The position numbers were made by a program, and so were the translations under genes. Positions 8,111 to 15,881 of a stretch of 58,703 nt of DNA are shown piece after piece; positions within the stretch are counted from its first letter, which is position 1, and every line of letters starts with the position of its first letter. The notes below the pieces were generated by a model. It made no database searches and was not told the origin of the DNA. It worked only from the letters and a program-made list of their open reading frames with translations. This DNA is from Pseudomonadota bacterium (GTDB taxonomy: Bacteria > Pseudomonadota > Gammaproteobacteria > Steroidobacterales > Steroidobacteraceae): the NCBI GenBank assembly GCA_023423065.1, contig JAFAGC010000027.1:1-58703 (forward strand), written 5' to 3'.

Positions 8111-9669
8111 TGGCCGACCGTTCGCTCATCGATCTGCTCGAAGGGTCGGTGCGCGCGCATCCGGCGCGCACCGCCGTGCTGATCCCGGGCGGCGCCAGCC
8201 TGACCTATGCCGAGTTCGGCGCGCTCTCCGATCGCGTGCGCGACCGGCTCGTGGCGCTCGGCGTGAAGCCCGGCGATCGCGTCGGCATGCGGCTGCACAA
8301 GTCCGTCGACGGCGTCGCCATCATTTTCGGCATCCTCAAGGCCGGCGCGGCCTATGTGCCCGTGGACGCGGAATCGCCGGCCGCGCGCGGCGCGTACATT
8401 CACGACAACTGCGCCGTGAAGGCGGTGTTCACCGAGACCGCGCTCGAGCCCGACGTGAAGCGCGAACTCGCGGCGCTCGGCGCGACGCCGCCGATCCTCG
8501 CGCTAGAAGTCACGCAGCCCGACGCGCTCGCGCGACTGCTCGATTCGCTCGATGCGCAGGGCAAGGCGCCCGTGGTGCAGCGTGTCCATCCATCCGCGGA
8601 CGACATCGCCTACATTCTCTATACGTCCGGTTCGACCGGCAATCCGAAGGGCGTGGTGCTCACGCACGGCAACGCGCTGAGCTTCATCGACTGGTGCAGC
8701 CAGGTTTTCGCGCCGGGCCATGAAGACCGCTTTTCGTCGCACGCGCCGTTTCACTTCGACCTGTCGATCCTCGACATCTACGTGCCGCTCAAGCACGGCG
8801 CGACGCTGGTGCTGATCGGCGAGGCGCTCGGCAAGGATCCGATCAAGCTCGCGCAGGTCATCTCCGAGCAGCGCATCAGCCACTGGTATTCGACGCCGTC
8901 GATCCTCAGCCTGCTGGCCAACTACGGCAAACTGCCGAAGTACGATTACTCGGCGCTGCGCATGGTGTTCTTCGCCGGCGAGGTGTTCCCGATCCCGCAG
9001 TTCCGCGCGCTTCGTGCGCTGTGGCCCGCGCCGCGTTACTTCAATCTCTACGGCCCGACCGAGACCAACGTCTGCACGTGGTACGAAGTGGAGTCCGAGG
9101 AGAAGATCGCGCAGATGCCGACCTTTCCGATCGGCCTGATCTGCGAGCCGAACCTCGGCAAGGTCGTCGACGAAAACGGCGCGACGGTGCCGTTCGGTTC
9201 GGAGGGCGAACTCGTGGTTCACGGACCGAACGTGATGCGCGGGTACTGGAACCTGCCCGAGCGCAACGCGGTCGCGTTCCTGGCCGACGAGCAGGGCCGC
9301 CAGTGGTATCGCACCGGCGACATCGTCACCGAACACGCCGGGCTCGGTTATCGCTACGTGAGCCGGCGCGATCGCATGGTCAAGCGCCGGGGCTATCGCG
9401 TCGAACTCGGTGAGATCGAAGTGGGCCTGCTCAGGCATCCCGACATCCGCGAGGCGGCCGTGGTCGCGGTGGCGGATCCCGAATCGGGCGTGCGCGTCAA
9501 CGCGTTCGTGAGCTGCGCCGACGGCAAGACGCTGAGCCGCATCCAGCTCAAGACGATCTCCTCGCAGAACCTGCCGCCGTACATGATCCCGGACGCGTTC
9601 ACGGTCCTGCCCGCGCTGCCGCGCACGTCGACCGACAAGATCGACTACCAGGCGCTCAAGAAGACCTGA
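8110..9669 (+). CDS. Stand-alone amino acid adenylation enzyme (AMP-forming), proline-type pocket
   Basis: A 519-residue ANL-superfamily enzyme of stand-alone adenylation-domain length. Motif A3 is YTSGSTGNPKGVVLTHG (about residues 172-188), A5 is NLYGPTETN, and A7/A8 are YRTGD and RRDRMVKRRGYRVELGEIE; the catalytic Lys is K510 in STDKID. Reading the pocket by the GrsA alignment gives D217, L218, L221, Y260, F287, A289, L313, V321, C322, K510. The published code I remember for PltF, which activates L-proline for pyrrole formation, is DLLYLALVCK, differing at one position. The enzyme should load proline onto the carrier protein encoded just upstream. A related but different option is the AMP ligase family associated with exosortase loci. 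Its last 14 bases overlap the convergent DUF218 gene. Confidence 0.9.
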   Translation: MADRSLIDLLEGSVRAHPARTAVLIPGGASLTYAEFGALSDRVRDRLVALGVKPGDRVGMRLHKSVDGVAIIFGILKAGAAYVPVDAESPAARGAYIHDNCAVKAVFTETALEPDVKRELAALGATPPILALEVTQPDALARLLDSLDAQGKAPVVQRVHPSADDIAYILYTSGSTGNPKGVVLTHGNALSFIDWCSQVFAPGHEDRFSSHAPFHFDLSILDIYVPLKHGATLVLIGEALGKDPIKLAQVISEQRISHWYSTPSILSLLANYGKLPKYDYSALRMVFFAGEVFPIPQFRALRALWPAPRYFNLYGPTETNVCTWYEVESEEKIAQMPTFPIGLICEPNLGKVVDENGATVPFGSEGELVVHGPNVMRGYWNLPERNAVAFLADEQGRQWYRTGDIVTEHAGLGYRYVSRRDRMVKRRGYRVELGEIEVGLLRHPDIREAAVVAVADPESGVRVNAFVSCADGKTLSRIQLKTISSQNLPPYMIPDAFTVLPALPRTSTDKIDYQALKKT

Positions 9670-10384
9670 TCCGGTACCAGATCCTGCCCAGGTACTCGTG
9701 GATCGCGAGGTCCGATACGGACAGGTGAAATGCGCTCGGCATCCAGTCCGCGTGGCGCCAGTCGCGCGGGAGCTGGTGGTCGGTGGGCGCGGGGATCGGC
9801 TTCGCGCCATGCCGGCCCAGCGCTTCCATGCTGCGCGGCATGTGGCCACCCGAGGTGACCAGGAAGAACGGCTCGTCTCCGACACGGTCGGCGAGCAGCC
9901 GCACGCTCTCCGCCGTCGTGTTGCCGCCCGATGGCGGCTCGAGCCGATCGGGCTGCAGTCCAATCTCGAGCAGCGCCTGCCCCATGACCCGGGCGCTGAC
10001 TTCGTCTCCTGACAGGATCACCGTGCAGTCGGGGCGTTCGTGCGCCAGGTCCATGGCCTGCAGTACCCGGTAGGCCCCGGACGAATTCAGGCGACCCGTG
10101 AGCGGCATTTCGGGATCCTCGGTCGCCCATGCCGTGAGCACGACGATGCGCCGGGCTTCCGGGTGCGCCGCGCTCTCCTTCAGGGTGGGGTAGGCGTATT
10201 CGAGCGGGCTCATCAGGGCCGACGCCACCATCCCGGAGGAGAACAGCAGGAGCACCAGGGTGCCCGCGGCCAGCAGGGCGTGCGAAAGGCCCGGGCGCCG
10301 GCGCCAGACCAGGGTTACGAGCCCCAGGCCCAGCAGGATGAAGGCGGCGCCCGAGGGGGACAGCAGGGCGGCTAGGAGACCCAT
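9656..10384 (-). CDS. DUF218 (YdcF/ElyC/SanA-like) membrane protein
   Basis: A 242-residue protein with two or three N-terminal membrane spans (about residues 1-60) followed by a DUF218 domain. The domain shows RIVVLTAWATE, the SGDEVSARVMGQALLEIG segment, GGNTTAESVRLLAD in place of the usual nTxENa motif, and LVTSGGHMPRSMEALGRHG near the end. ElyC and SanA proteins affect envelope polysaccharide and peptidoglycan precursor handling, though the chemistry is not settled. It converges on the adenylation gene with a 14-base overlap and diverges from the PEP-CTERM gene, so it is not part of the acylation operon. A link to exopolysaccharide is suggested only by location. Confidence 0.85.
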   Translation of the reverse strand: MGLLAALLSPSGAAFILLGLGLVTLVWRRRPGLSHALLAAGTLVLLLFSSGMVASALMSPLEYAYPTLKESAAHPEARRIVVLTAWATEDPEMPLTGRLNSSGAYRVLQAMDLAHERPDCTVILSGDEVSARVMGQALLEIGLQPDRLEPPSGGNTTAESVRLLADRVGDEPFFLVTSGGHMPRSMEALGRHGAKPIPAPTDHQLPRDWRHADWMPSAFHLSVSDLAIHEYLGRIWYRIRSS

Positions 10385-10502
10385 CGAAAGCTCCAGGTGA
10401 GCGGTAGGAAGGCACGCAAAATAACCGGTACGAAGGCCCTCGACTGCTGTCGGCGGGTTTTACAGGGGAGGGGCTTTTTCCGGCCCGCGAAGCCCCGGCA
10501 GG

Positions 10503-10531
10503 CTAACAAGTGCTTGATTCGCGGATGTTAG
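10503..10531. promoter_or_regulatory. Inverted repeat CTAACA / TGTTAG upstream of the sigma-54 promoter
   Basis: CTAACA at 10503-10508 and its exact complement TGTTAG at 10526-10531 are separated by 17 bases and end 7 bases before the -24 element. A further CTAACA lies at 10557-10562, just past the -12 element. It could be an activator or repressor site, but it is closer to the promoter than typical enhancer sites of sigma-54 activators. Confidence 0.35.
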
Positions 10532-10538
10532 TTTGCCC

Positions 10539-10554
10539 TGGCACGTGACTTGCT
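10539..10554 (+). promoter_or_regulatory. Sigma-54 (RpoN) promoter, -24/-12 type
   Basis: TGGCACG at 10539-10545, four bases, then TTGCT at 10550-10554 match the RpoN consensus TGGCACG-N4-TTGCW exactly, with the GG/GC spacing required. Transcription would start about 12 bases downstream of the -12 element, near 10565, leaving a leader of about 37 bases before the GTG of the PEP-CTERM gene. The next gene cluster encodes a sigma-54-dependent activator (GlrR), the obvious candidate to drive it. Confidence 0.85.
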
Positions 10555-10601
10555 TTCTAACAGGCGAGACCACCGAATTCGAAAACTGCAGGGAAAACCT
10601 C

Positions 10602-11255
10602 GTGAAAACCTCAAAGATCTTCTCCACCGCCGCCGCTGTCATCGGCCTGTTTGCCGCCAGCGCCGCCCAGGCGAACTTCTACTTCATCGACAACGTGACG
10701 CCGCGCAACAGCGCCTCGACGTCCATCTCGGTCTACAACGACTTCCGCACGAACCTCGCGTCGGCGGGTGTGAACCGCATGTACCTCGGCCGCTCGCTGG
10801 GCGTCAGCGGAACCCCGGGCCGGTTCGCGATCGAAATCGACTTCTTCGCCTCGGAAGCGGGTTATCGCAACCAGTTCCTGGTCGGCGGCGAGGTCGCGAT
10901 CGACAACTCGGGCAACCGCTCCTGGAGCAATCGCGACGCGGGCATATACGAGCCGGCCGCCGCGGGCCTGTTGAACTTCGCGTTCTGCGCGGTCGACATC
11001 AGCCGTTGCTACAGCAATGCCGACAACGACCGGTCGTACAGCAACAGCTTCCAGTCGATCGGCATGTGGCTGACGAACGGCGGCAACACCGCGTGGTTGC
11101 TCTGGGATGACTCGGGCGCCGGCCCGGATGACAACCACGACGACCTGATCGTCCGCCTGACGTACCGTTCGGTTCCGGAACCGGGCACGCTCGCGCTGCT
11201 GGGCCTCGGCCTGGTGGGCGTGGCGCTGGTTCGCCGCAAGACGTTGAAGGCGTAA
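10602..11255 (+). CDS. PEP-CTERM sorting domain protein
   Basis: I start it at GTG 10602, preceded by CAGGGA, because this gives a clean signal peptide (VKTSKIFSTAAAVIGLFA, cleavage after AQA near residue 24); the longer open frame upstream runs across the promoter. The 217-residue product has a mature region rich in Asn, Ser and aromatic residues, with two Cys in FCAVDISRC, and no enzyme motif I recognise. The C-terminus is a textbook PEP-CTERM signal: VPEPGTLALLGLGLVG, a hydrophobic segment, then the basic tail RRKTLKA. Such proteins are exported, recognised at PEP by exosortase, and released or anchored in exopolysaccharide-rich envelopes. No exosortase gene lies in the window. The gene ends before a strong terminator. 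Confidence 0.93.
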   Translation: MKTSKIFSTAAAVIGLFAASAAQANFYFIDNVTPRNSASTSISVYNDFRTNLASAGVNRMYLGRSLGVSGTPGRFAIEIDFFASEAGYRNQFLVGGEVAIDNSGNRSWSNRDAGIYEPAAAGLLNFAFCAVDISRCYSNADNDRSYSNSFQSIGMWLTNGGNTAWLLWDDSGAGPDDNHDDLIVRLTYRSVPEPGTLALLGLGLVGVALVRRKTLKA

Positions 11256-11281
11256 GTCCTTCTCGAGGCCCTGGTGGCCAC

Positions 11282-11316
11282 AACAAAAACGGCGCCCTCG
11301 GGCGCCGTTTTTGTTT
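11282..11316. terminator. Rho-independent terminator between convergent genes
   Basis: A perfect 16-base inverted repeat (arms 11282-11297 and 11300-11315) has a GC-rich core GGCGCC, an A-run on its left and a T-run on its right. It can stop transcription from the PEP-CTERM gene on the plus strand and from glrR on the minus strand, so it is probably bidirectional. Confidence 0.9.
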
Positions 11317-11332
11317 GCGTCGGTGGAAGACG

Positions 11333-12709
11333 TCAGCGGCCCTTGAAGTCCTCGGGCGTGAGCTGGTGGCGCGAAAGCAGCTTGTAGAAGTCCGTGCGGT
11401 TGCGCTTTGCCAGGCGGGCCGCCTGGCTGACGTTGCCGCCGGTGATCTGCAGGATCTGCGATAGATAGGAGCGCGTGAACTCGTCGCGCGCCTCGTCGAA
11501 GGAGGGCAGCTTCGACTGCGTGCCGCCGAGCGACTGCTGCACGAGTTCCACCGGGATGATGGGCGTCTGCGAGAGCGCGACGTTCTGCCGCACCACGTTC
11601 GCGAGCTGGCGGATGTTGCCCGGCCAGTCGGCGGTCGCGAGCAGTTCCACGGCCTCGGGCGCGTAGATCTTGCGCACGCCGCTCTCGTTGCTGATCTGCG
11701 CGAGGAAGTGCGAGACCAGCAGCGGGATGTCCTCGCGGCGGCGATTGAGCGGCGGCATGTCGATGTGCACGACGTTGAGCCGGTAGTACAGGTCCTCGCG
11801 GAACTGGCCGCTCATCATGAGCTGCTGCAGGTCGCGGTGGGTCGCCGAGATGACGCGCACGTTGACCGGAATGGCGTCCGTCGCGCCGATCGGCCGGATG
11901 TTGTTCTCCTGCAGGACGCGCAGCAGCTTGACCTGCAGGCGCATCGGCATGTCGCCGATCTCGTCGAGCAGCAGCGTGCCGCCGTCGGCCGCCTGGAACA
12001 GGCCCTGGTGATCGCGCACCGCGCCCGTGAACGAGCCCTTGATGTGACCGAACAGCTCGGACTCGAGCAGGTTCTCAGCCATCGCCGAGCAGTTGATCGC
12101 AACGAAGGGCTTGGCGCGCCGCGGGCTCGCGGCGTGAATGGCGCGGGCGAGCAATTCCTTGCCCGTGCCGCTTTCACCCGTGATGAGCACGCGCGCGTCG
12201 GTGCCGGCCACCATGTGGGCCTGCGACAGCTTTTCCTCGACGAGCGAGGAGCGCGTGATGATCTCGGAGCGCCAGTCCTCGTCCGAATCCATGAAGCCCG
12301 AGATGCGCAGCGCCTTCTGCACCTGGTCGAGCAGTTCCTGCTTGTCGACCGGCTTCGTGAGGAAGCCGAAGGCGCCGAGCTGCGTCGCATGCACCGCGTC
12401 CGGAATCGTTCCGTGAGCGGTGAGGATGATGACCTTCAGGCCCGGGTAGCGAGACTGCAATTCCTTGAGCAGCCCGATGCCGTCCATCTGGTCCATGCGC
12501 AGGTCGGTGATGACCAGCTCCGGGCGGAACCGGCTGGTGGCCGCGAGTGCGAGCGCCGCGCTTTCGACGGCCTCGACCTCGTAGTTCTCCGCGCGCAGGC
12601 GGATGGTCAGCAGACGCAGCAGGCCCGGATCGTCGTCGACGACCAGGATGCGCGCCTTGCGCTTGGGCTGATGAGTGGGCGTGTTGGGCAGTTGCATGGC
12701 AGCTAACAT
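11333..12709 (-). CDS. glrR: Sigma-54-dependent response regulator GlrR (QseF)
   Basis: A 458-residue NtrC-family regulator. Receiver domain, residues about 20-135, with acidic cluster DDD at 25-27, phosphoacceptor D69 in LVITDLRM and Lys in LTKPVDK. AAA+ domain, about 150-385, with Walker A GESGTGKE, Walker B GGTLLLDEIGDMP and the RLNVV/FREDLYYR sensor region. C-terminal Fis-type helix-turn-helix reads GNVSQAARLAKRNRTDFYKLL. The C-terminal half matches enterobacterial GlrR closely, including LLSRH. The sigma-54 contact loop is GSFTGA rather than the standard GAFTGA. It is the last gene of galE-glrK-qseG-glrR, 9 bases after qseG. In enterics GlrR activates sigma-54 promoters such as that of glmY; here a sigma-54 promoter stands before the adjacent PEP-CTERM gene. 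MQLPNTP four residues in is an alternative start. Confidence 0.93.
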   Translation of the reverse strand: MLAAMQLPNTPTHQPKRKARILVVDDDPGLLRLLTIRLRAENYEVEAVESAALALAATSRFRPELVITDLRMDQMDGIGLLKELQSRYPGLKVIILTAHGTIPDAVHATQLGAFGFLTKPVDKQELLDQVQKALRISGFMDSDEDWRSEIITRSSLVEEKLSQAHMVAGTDARVLITGESGTGKELLARAIHAASPRRAKPFVAINCSAMAENLLESELFGHIKGSFTGAVRDHQGLFQAADGGTLLLDEIGDMPMRLQVKLLRVLQENNIRPIGATDAIPVNVRVISATHRDLQQLMMSGQFREDLYYRLNVVHIDMPPLNRRREDIPLLVSHFLAQISNESGVRKIYAPEAVELLATADWPGNIRQLANVVRQNVALSQTPIIPVELVQQSLGGTQSKLPSFDEARDEFTRSYLSQILQITGGNVSQAARLAKRNRTDFYKLLSRHQLTPEDFKGR

Positions 12710-12718
12710 CAGAAACCT

Positions 12719-13351
12719 CTACGGTTTCCGTCCCTCTGGCGTTGTGGGTCGTCGATCGTTCGACGAGCCTTCGATGTTCGCGATCGCATCCAGCTTGGCC
12801 TGCGCATCGGCGAGTGCCTTCTTGAGACGGGCGTTTTCCTCGCTCTCGGCGGTCAGGCGTCGCGTCAGTTGCGCAATTCGTTCATTCGCAGTTCTTTCGG
12901 CGCCTGTCTGCAGGCGCCGCACATCCGCTTGTAAGGATTGCTGGCGCTCGACCTGCTGCAGCTGCAGGAACGCGAGAGCGCGCTCCGCAGGAAGCAGAGT
13001 TTCCGGGCTCGCGAGCACTTCGCGCAAAAGTCGCTGCGCGCCGACAGGGTCATACCCTGCATGGCCCGGAGTAGAGAGAACCATGGCATAACGCAGAACG
13101 ATGCTAGGCGTGGGAGCGGCGGCGTAGTCGTTGCTCGCGCGGGCCAGGATTTCCGCCTGCTCGGCGGGCGTGCCGCGCGCGAGGCGCAGCGAGGTGTCGA
13201 GATAGGAGGTGATGACCGTCGTTTCGGTCGAACTGCGGTCCACCGCCGGGATCGACTGCGAATCCCGTGCGCGCGGCGCGAGGCCGCTGCATGCGGCCAG
13301 GCCCGTCAGACCGAGCGCGAGCATCCCGACGACGAAGTAGTTATGCCGCAT
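12719..13351 (-). CDS. qseG: QseG-like outer-membrane lipoprotein
   Basis: The start is ATG 13351, overlapping the 3' end of glrK by 11 bases; the open frame continues upstream but only as a shadow of glrK. The 210-residue product has a lipoprotein signal with lipobox LAAC and Cys21, followed by a mostly helical protein ending in a coiled coil (about residues 140-195, LRR/ERTANERIAQLTRRL). Position between a GlrK-type kinase and GlrR, size, lipobox and coiled coil match QseG (YfhG), an envelope lipoprotein that in enterics modulates the kinase. Sequence similarity to the enteric protein looks low, so the name rests mainly on gene order and architecture. Confidence 0.78.
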   Translation of the reverse strand: MRHNYFVVGMLALGLTGLAACSGLAPRARDSQSIPAVDRSSTETTVITSYLDTSLRLARGTPAEQAEILARASNDYAAAPTPSIVLRYAMVLSTPGHAGYDPVGAQRLLREVLASPETLLPAERALAFLQLQQVERQQSLQADVRRLQTGAERTANERIAQLTRRLTAESEENARLKKALADAQAKLDAIANIEGSSNDRRPTTPEGRKP

Positions 13352-14807
13352 GCGCCTGGTTTCCGACGGGCGAGGTGGCCGACAACACCGGCATGCGGAT
13401 GCGGAAGTGCGCGCCGGAGTATTCACCGTCCACGATTTCGATCGTTCCTCCATGAGCGTTGACGAATTCGAGCACCACCGACAGGCCGATGCCGGTGCCC
13501 TTGACCTGCACACCCGCGGGCGGGCGGCCGGTGTAGAAGGCCTCGAACACGCGGGCGCGTTCTTCCGGCGGAATGCCGGCCCCGGTGTCGGCGACGTCGA
13601 TCACGAGTTGGGTGTCCTGTTTTTCGGCGTGTAGATAGACAGTGCCGCCCTTGGGCGAATATTTGATGGCATTGGACAGCAGGTTCTCGACGATCAGGCG
13701 CACCTTGCCGCGATCCGCCCGCAGCATCAAGTCGTCCACCTTAACCTCGAGTCGTACTCGTTGCGAGACTACCGTGAGTTGTTGGCTCTCGATGACCTGT
13801 TTGACCAGTGGGCGGAGCCGGAAATCGGACAGCTCGAGGCCGACGCTTTCCTTCTGCCAGGCGCTGAACGACAACAGGTTTTCGATGAGCCGGTGAAGCT
13901 TGATGCCGTTATCGCGCAGGATGGCGACCACTTCGCGCTGGGAATTGTCCAGGGGTCCGACCGCGCCATCCATGAGCAGTTCCGCGCCCTCGCGGATGTT
14001 CGCCAGCGGGGTCTTGAGCTCGTGCGACATGTGGCGCAGGAATCGATTGCGTTCCTGCGCGAGATCGAGCAGGCGCTGGCGCAGCCACTCGAGCTGCGCG
14101 CCGAGACGTTCGAGGTCGCGCGGACCGGCGACCTCGATCGGGCGGGAAAACGTGCCGCGCCCGAGCTCGCTGATGGCGCGGTCGATGGCCCGCAGCGGGC
14201 GCCCGATGGACAGCGTCAGCGCGAGGATCGCGACCAGCGTCAGCGGCACGAGCAGCGCCGACTGCCAGAACAGGCGCCGCTGCGTCCGCGCGGTCTGCTG
14301 CTGCAGGCCCGAAAGTCGCGCGTCTATCTGCCGGTTTCCCGAGAGCGCGATCGTGCTCGCGAGATCGTTGAGGCGGTCGATGCGCGCGAGGATCGACGAG
14401 AAGGCGGCGCTACCGGGCGGAGTCGCGCTCACCGCGCTCGCGATCTCGTTGTGCATCTGTGCGAATTCTTCGAGGCTTTGTCGCGTCGGCTCTTCGGTGA
14501 GCAGCGCCGCGAGTTGCGTGCGCGAGGCCGCGAGGCGCTGGTCGGTGGTTCGATACGCCTCGAGCAGCTTGGCGTCGCCGAGCACCTGGTACAGGCGCAC
14601 CGTGCGCTGCAGGGACGTGATGTCGGCGAACAGGCTTTGGGAGAGCCGCGCGCTCTGCACGCCCTCGAGCACCAGTTCCTGGCTGGTTGCCGCGAGCCTG
14701 CGGATCTGCAGCGCCGCGTCGATGACGGCCACGAGCAGGGGACCCGCGATCAGCGCGAGTCCCAGCAGCATGAGGCCGCTCAGCGATTTGGGTCTCGGCC
14801 AGCGCAT
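13341..14807 (-). CDS. glrK: Sensor histidine kinase GlrK (QseE)
   Basis: A 488-residue kinase. A membrane span lies at about residues 11-31, then a periplasmic or helical sensor of about 145 residues, a second span at about 180-202, and a HAMP domain. The HisKA site is FLRHMSHELKTPLANIREG with H262. The ATPase domain has the N-box NLLSNAIKYSPKG, DTGAGIPPEER and GTGIGLSVVLEFV. The motif RFLRHMSHELKTPLA followed by EGAELL is characteristic of GlrK. It starts 9 bases after galE and overlaps qseG, so all four genes are likely co-transcribed. It should phosphorylate GlrR in response to an envelope signal. The signal is not visible here. Confidence 0.92.
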   Translation of the reverse strand: MRWPRPKSLSGLMLLGLALIAGPLLVAVIDAALQIRRLAATSQELVLEGVQSARLSQSLFADITSLQRTVRLYQVLGDAKLLEAYRTTDQRLAASRTQLAALLTEEPTRQSLEEFAQMHNEIASAVSATPPGSAAFSSILARIDRLNDLASTIALSGNRQIDARLSGLQQQTARTQRRLFWQSALLVPLTLVAILALTLSIGRPLRAIDRAISELGRGTFSRPIEVAGPRDLERLGAQLEWLRQRLLDLAQERNRFLRHMSHELKTPLANIREGAELLMDGAVGPLDNSQREVVAILRDNGIKLHRLIENLLSFSAWQKESVGLELSDFRLRPLVKQVIESQQLTVVSQRVRLEVKVDDLMLRADRGKVRLIVENLLSNAIKYSPKGGTVYLHAEKQDTQLVIDVADTGAGIPPEERARVFEAFYTGRPPAGVQVKGTGIGLSVVLEFVNAHGGTIEIVDGEYSGAHFRIRMPVLSATSPVGNQAHAA

Positions 14808-14816
14808 CTGTCCCGA

Positions 14817-15824
14817 CTACCAGGGTTCACGTTGCAGGCGTTTTTCCCAATCCAGCGACGTTCGCACGATCGTGTCGATGTCGTCGAACCGGGGAGTCCA
14901 GCCGAGGATGTCACGCACGCGGTCGCATTTCGCGACGAGTGTGGGTGGGTCGCCGGCGCGGCGCGGTTCCTCGCGTATGTCGAGCTTGAGTCCCGCGACC
15001 CGTTCGACGCTCTGGAGAACCTCCCGAACGCTGTACCCGTGTCCATAACCACAGTTGGCGATCAGCGAATTGCCGCCCGCACGCAGGTAGTCGAGCGACT
15101 TGAGGTGCGCGGCCGCCAGGTCGTCGACGTGGATGTAGTCGCGCACGCCGGTGCCGTCGGGGGTCGGGTAGTCGGTGCCGAAGACCGATAGATAGGGACG
15201 CTTGCCGACCGCGGCCTCGCACGCGACTTTCACGAGCAACGTGGCCTGGCGGGTCGACTGGCCGATGCGGCCCTGCGGGTCCGAGCCGGCGACGTTGAAG
15301 TAGCGCAGGACGACGTGACGCATCGGCGTCACCGCGCACAGGTCGCGCAGCATCCATTCGGACATGAGCTTCGAGGTGCCGTACGCATTGATCGGCGCGG
15401 TGACGGCGTCTTCGGATGCGAGACCCGATTCCGGGATGCCGTACACGGCGGCCGTCGACGAGAACACGAAACTGCGCACGCCGGCGTTCGACGCCGCCTC
15501 GAGCAGCGAGCGGGTCGAGCAGGTGTTGTTGCCGTAATACTTGAGCGGATTGGCGACCGACTCCGGCACGATGGTGTGCGCGGCGAAGTGGATGATGGTG
15601 TCGACCTCGTGCTCCGCGAGCAGCGAATCCACGAGCGCGCGGTCGCCGACGTTGCCGACCACGAGCGGCACGTCGCGCACCGCCTGCCGGAACCCGGTGA
15701 CCAGGTTGTCGAGCACGACGACGCGCTCGCCGCGCGCGACGAGCTGCAAGACCGTGTGGCTGCCGATATAGCCCGCGCCGCCAGTGACGAGGACGGATTT
15801 CTTTCCCGCGGATTGCTGCGTCAT
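14817..15824 (-). CDS. galE: UDP-glucose 4-epimerase
   Basis: A 335-residue extended SDR enzyme of the usual GalE length. It has the NAD loop VTGGAGYIGSHT near residue 12, DNL for adenine ribose binding, SSTAAVYG with catalytic Ser region, and the YGTSK motif with Tyr and Lys. RYFNVAGSDP and GTGVRDYIHVDDLA are typical GalE blocks. It interconverts UDP-glucose and UDP-galactose in the cytoplasm, feeding galactose into surface glycans. It heads the gene string leading into glrK, so a polysaccharide precursor enzyme is co-transcribed with the envelope-sensing kinase. It diverges from srkA with a 57-base gap. Confidence 0.94.
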   Translation of the reverse strand: MTQQSAGKKSVLVTGGAGYIGSHTVLQLVARGERVVVLDNLVTGFRQAVRDVPLVVGNVGDRALVDSLLAEHEVDTIIHFAAHTIVPESVANPLKYYGNNTCSTRSLLEAASNAGVRSFVFSSTAAVYGIPESGLASEDAVTAPINAYGTSKLMSEWMLRDLCAVTPMRHVVLRYFNVAGSDPQGRIGQSTRQATLLVKVACEAAVGKRPYLSVFGTDYPTPDGTGVRDYIHVDDLAAAHLKSLDYLRAGGNSLIANCGYGHGYSVREVLQSVERVAGLKLDIREEPRRAGDPPTLVAKCDRVRDILGWTPRFDDIDTIVRTSLDWEKRLQREPW

Positions 15825-15881
15825 TCGGAGTACTTTTCGCTCGAGGTTTTGGGACGCAGGATTTTACATTAATGTTCCCAG

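Noticed and set aside
10448..10464. TGTC-N9-TACA as a GlrR binding site (consensus TGTC-N10-GACA)
   Set aside because: Spacing and the second half-site both deviate; chance match is likely.
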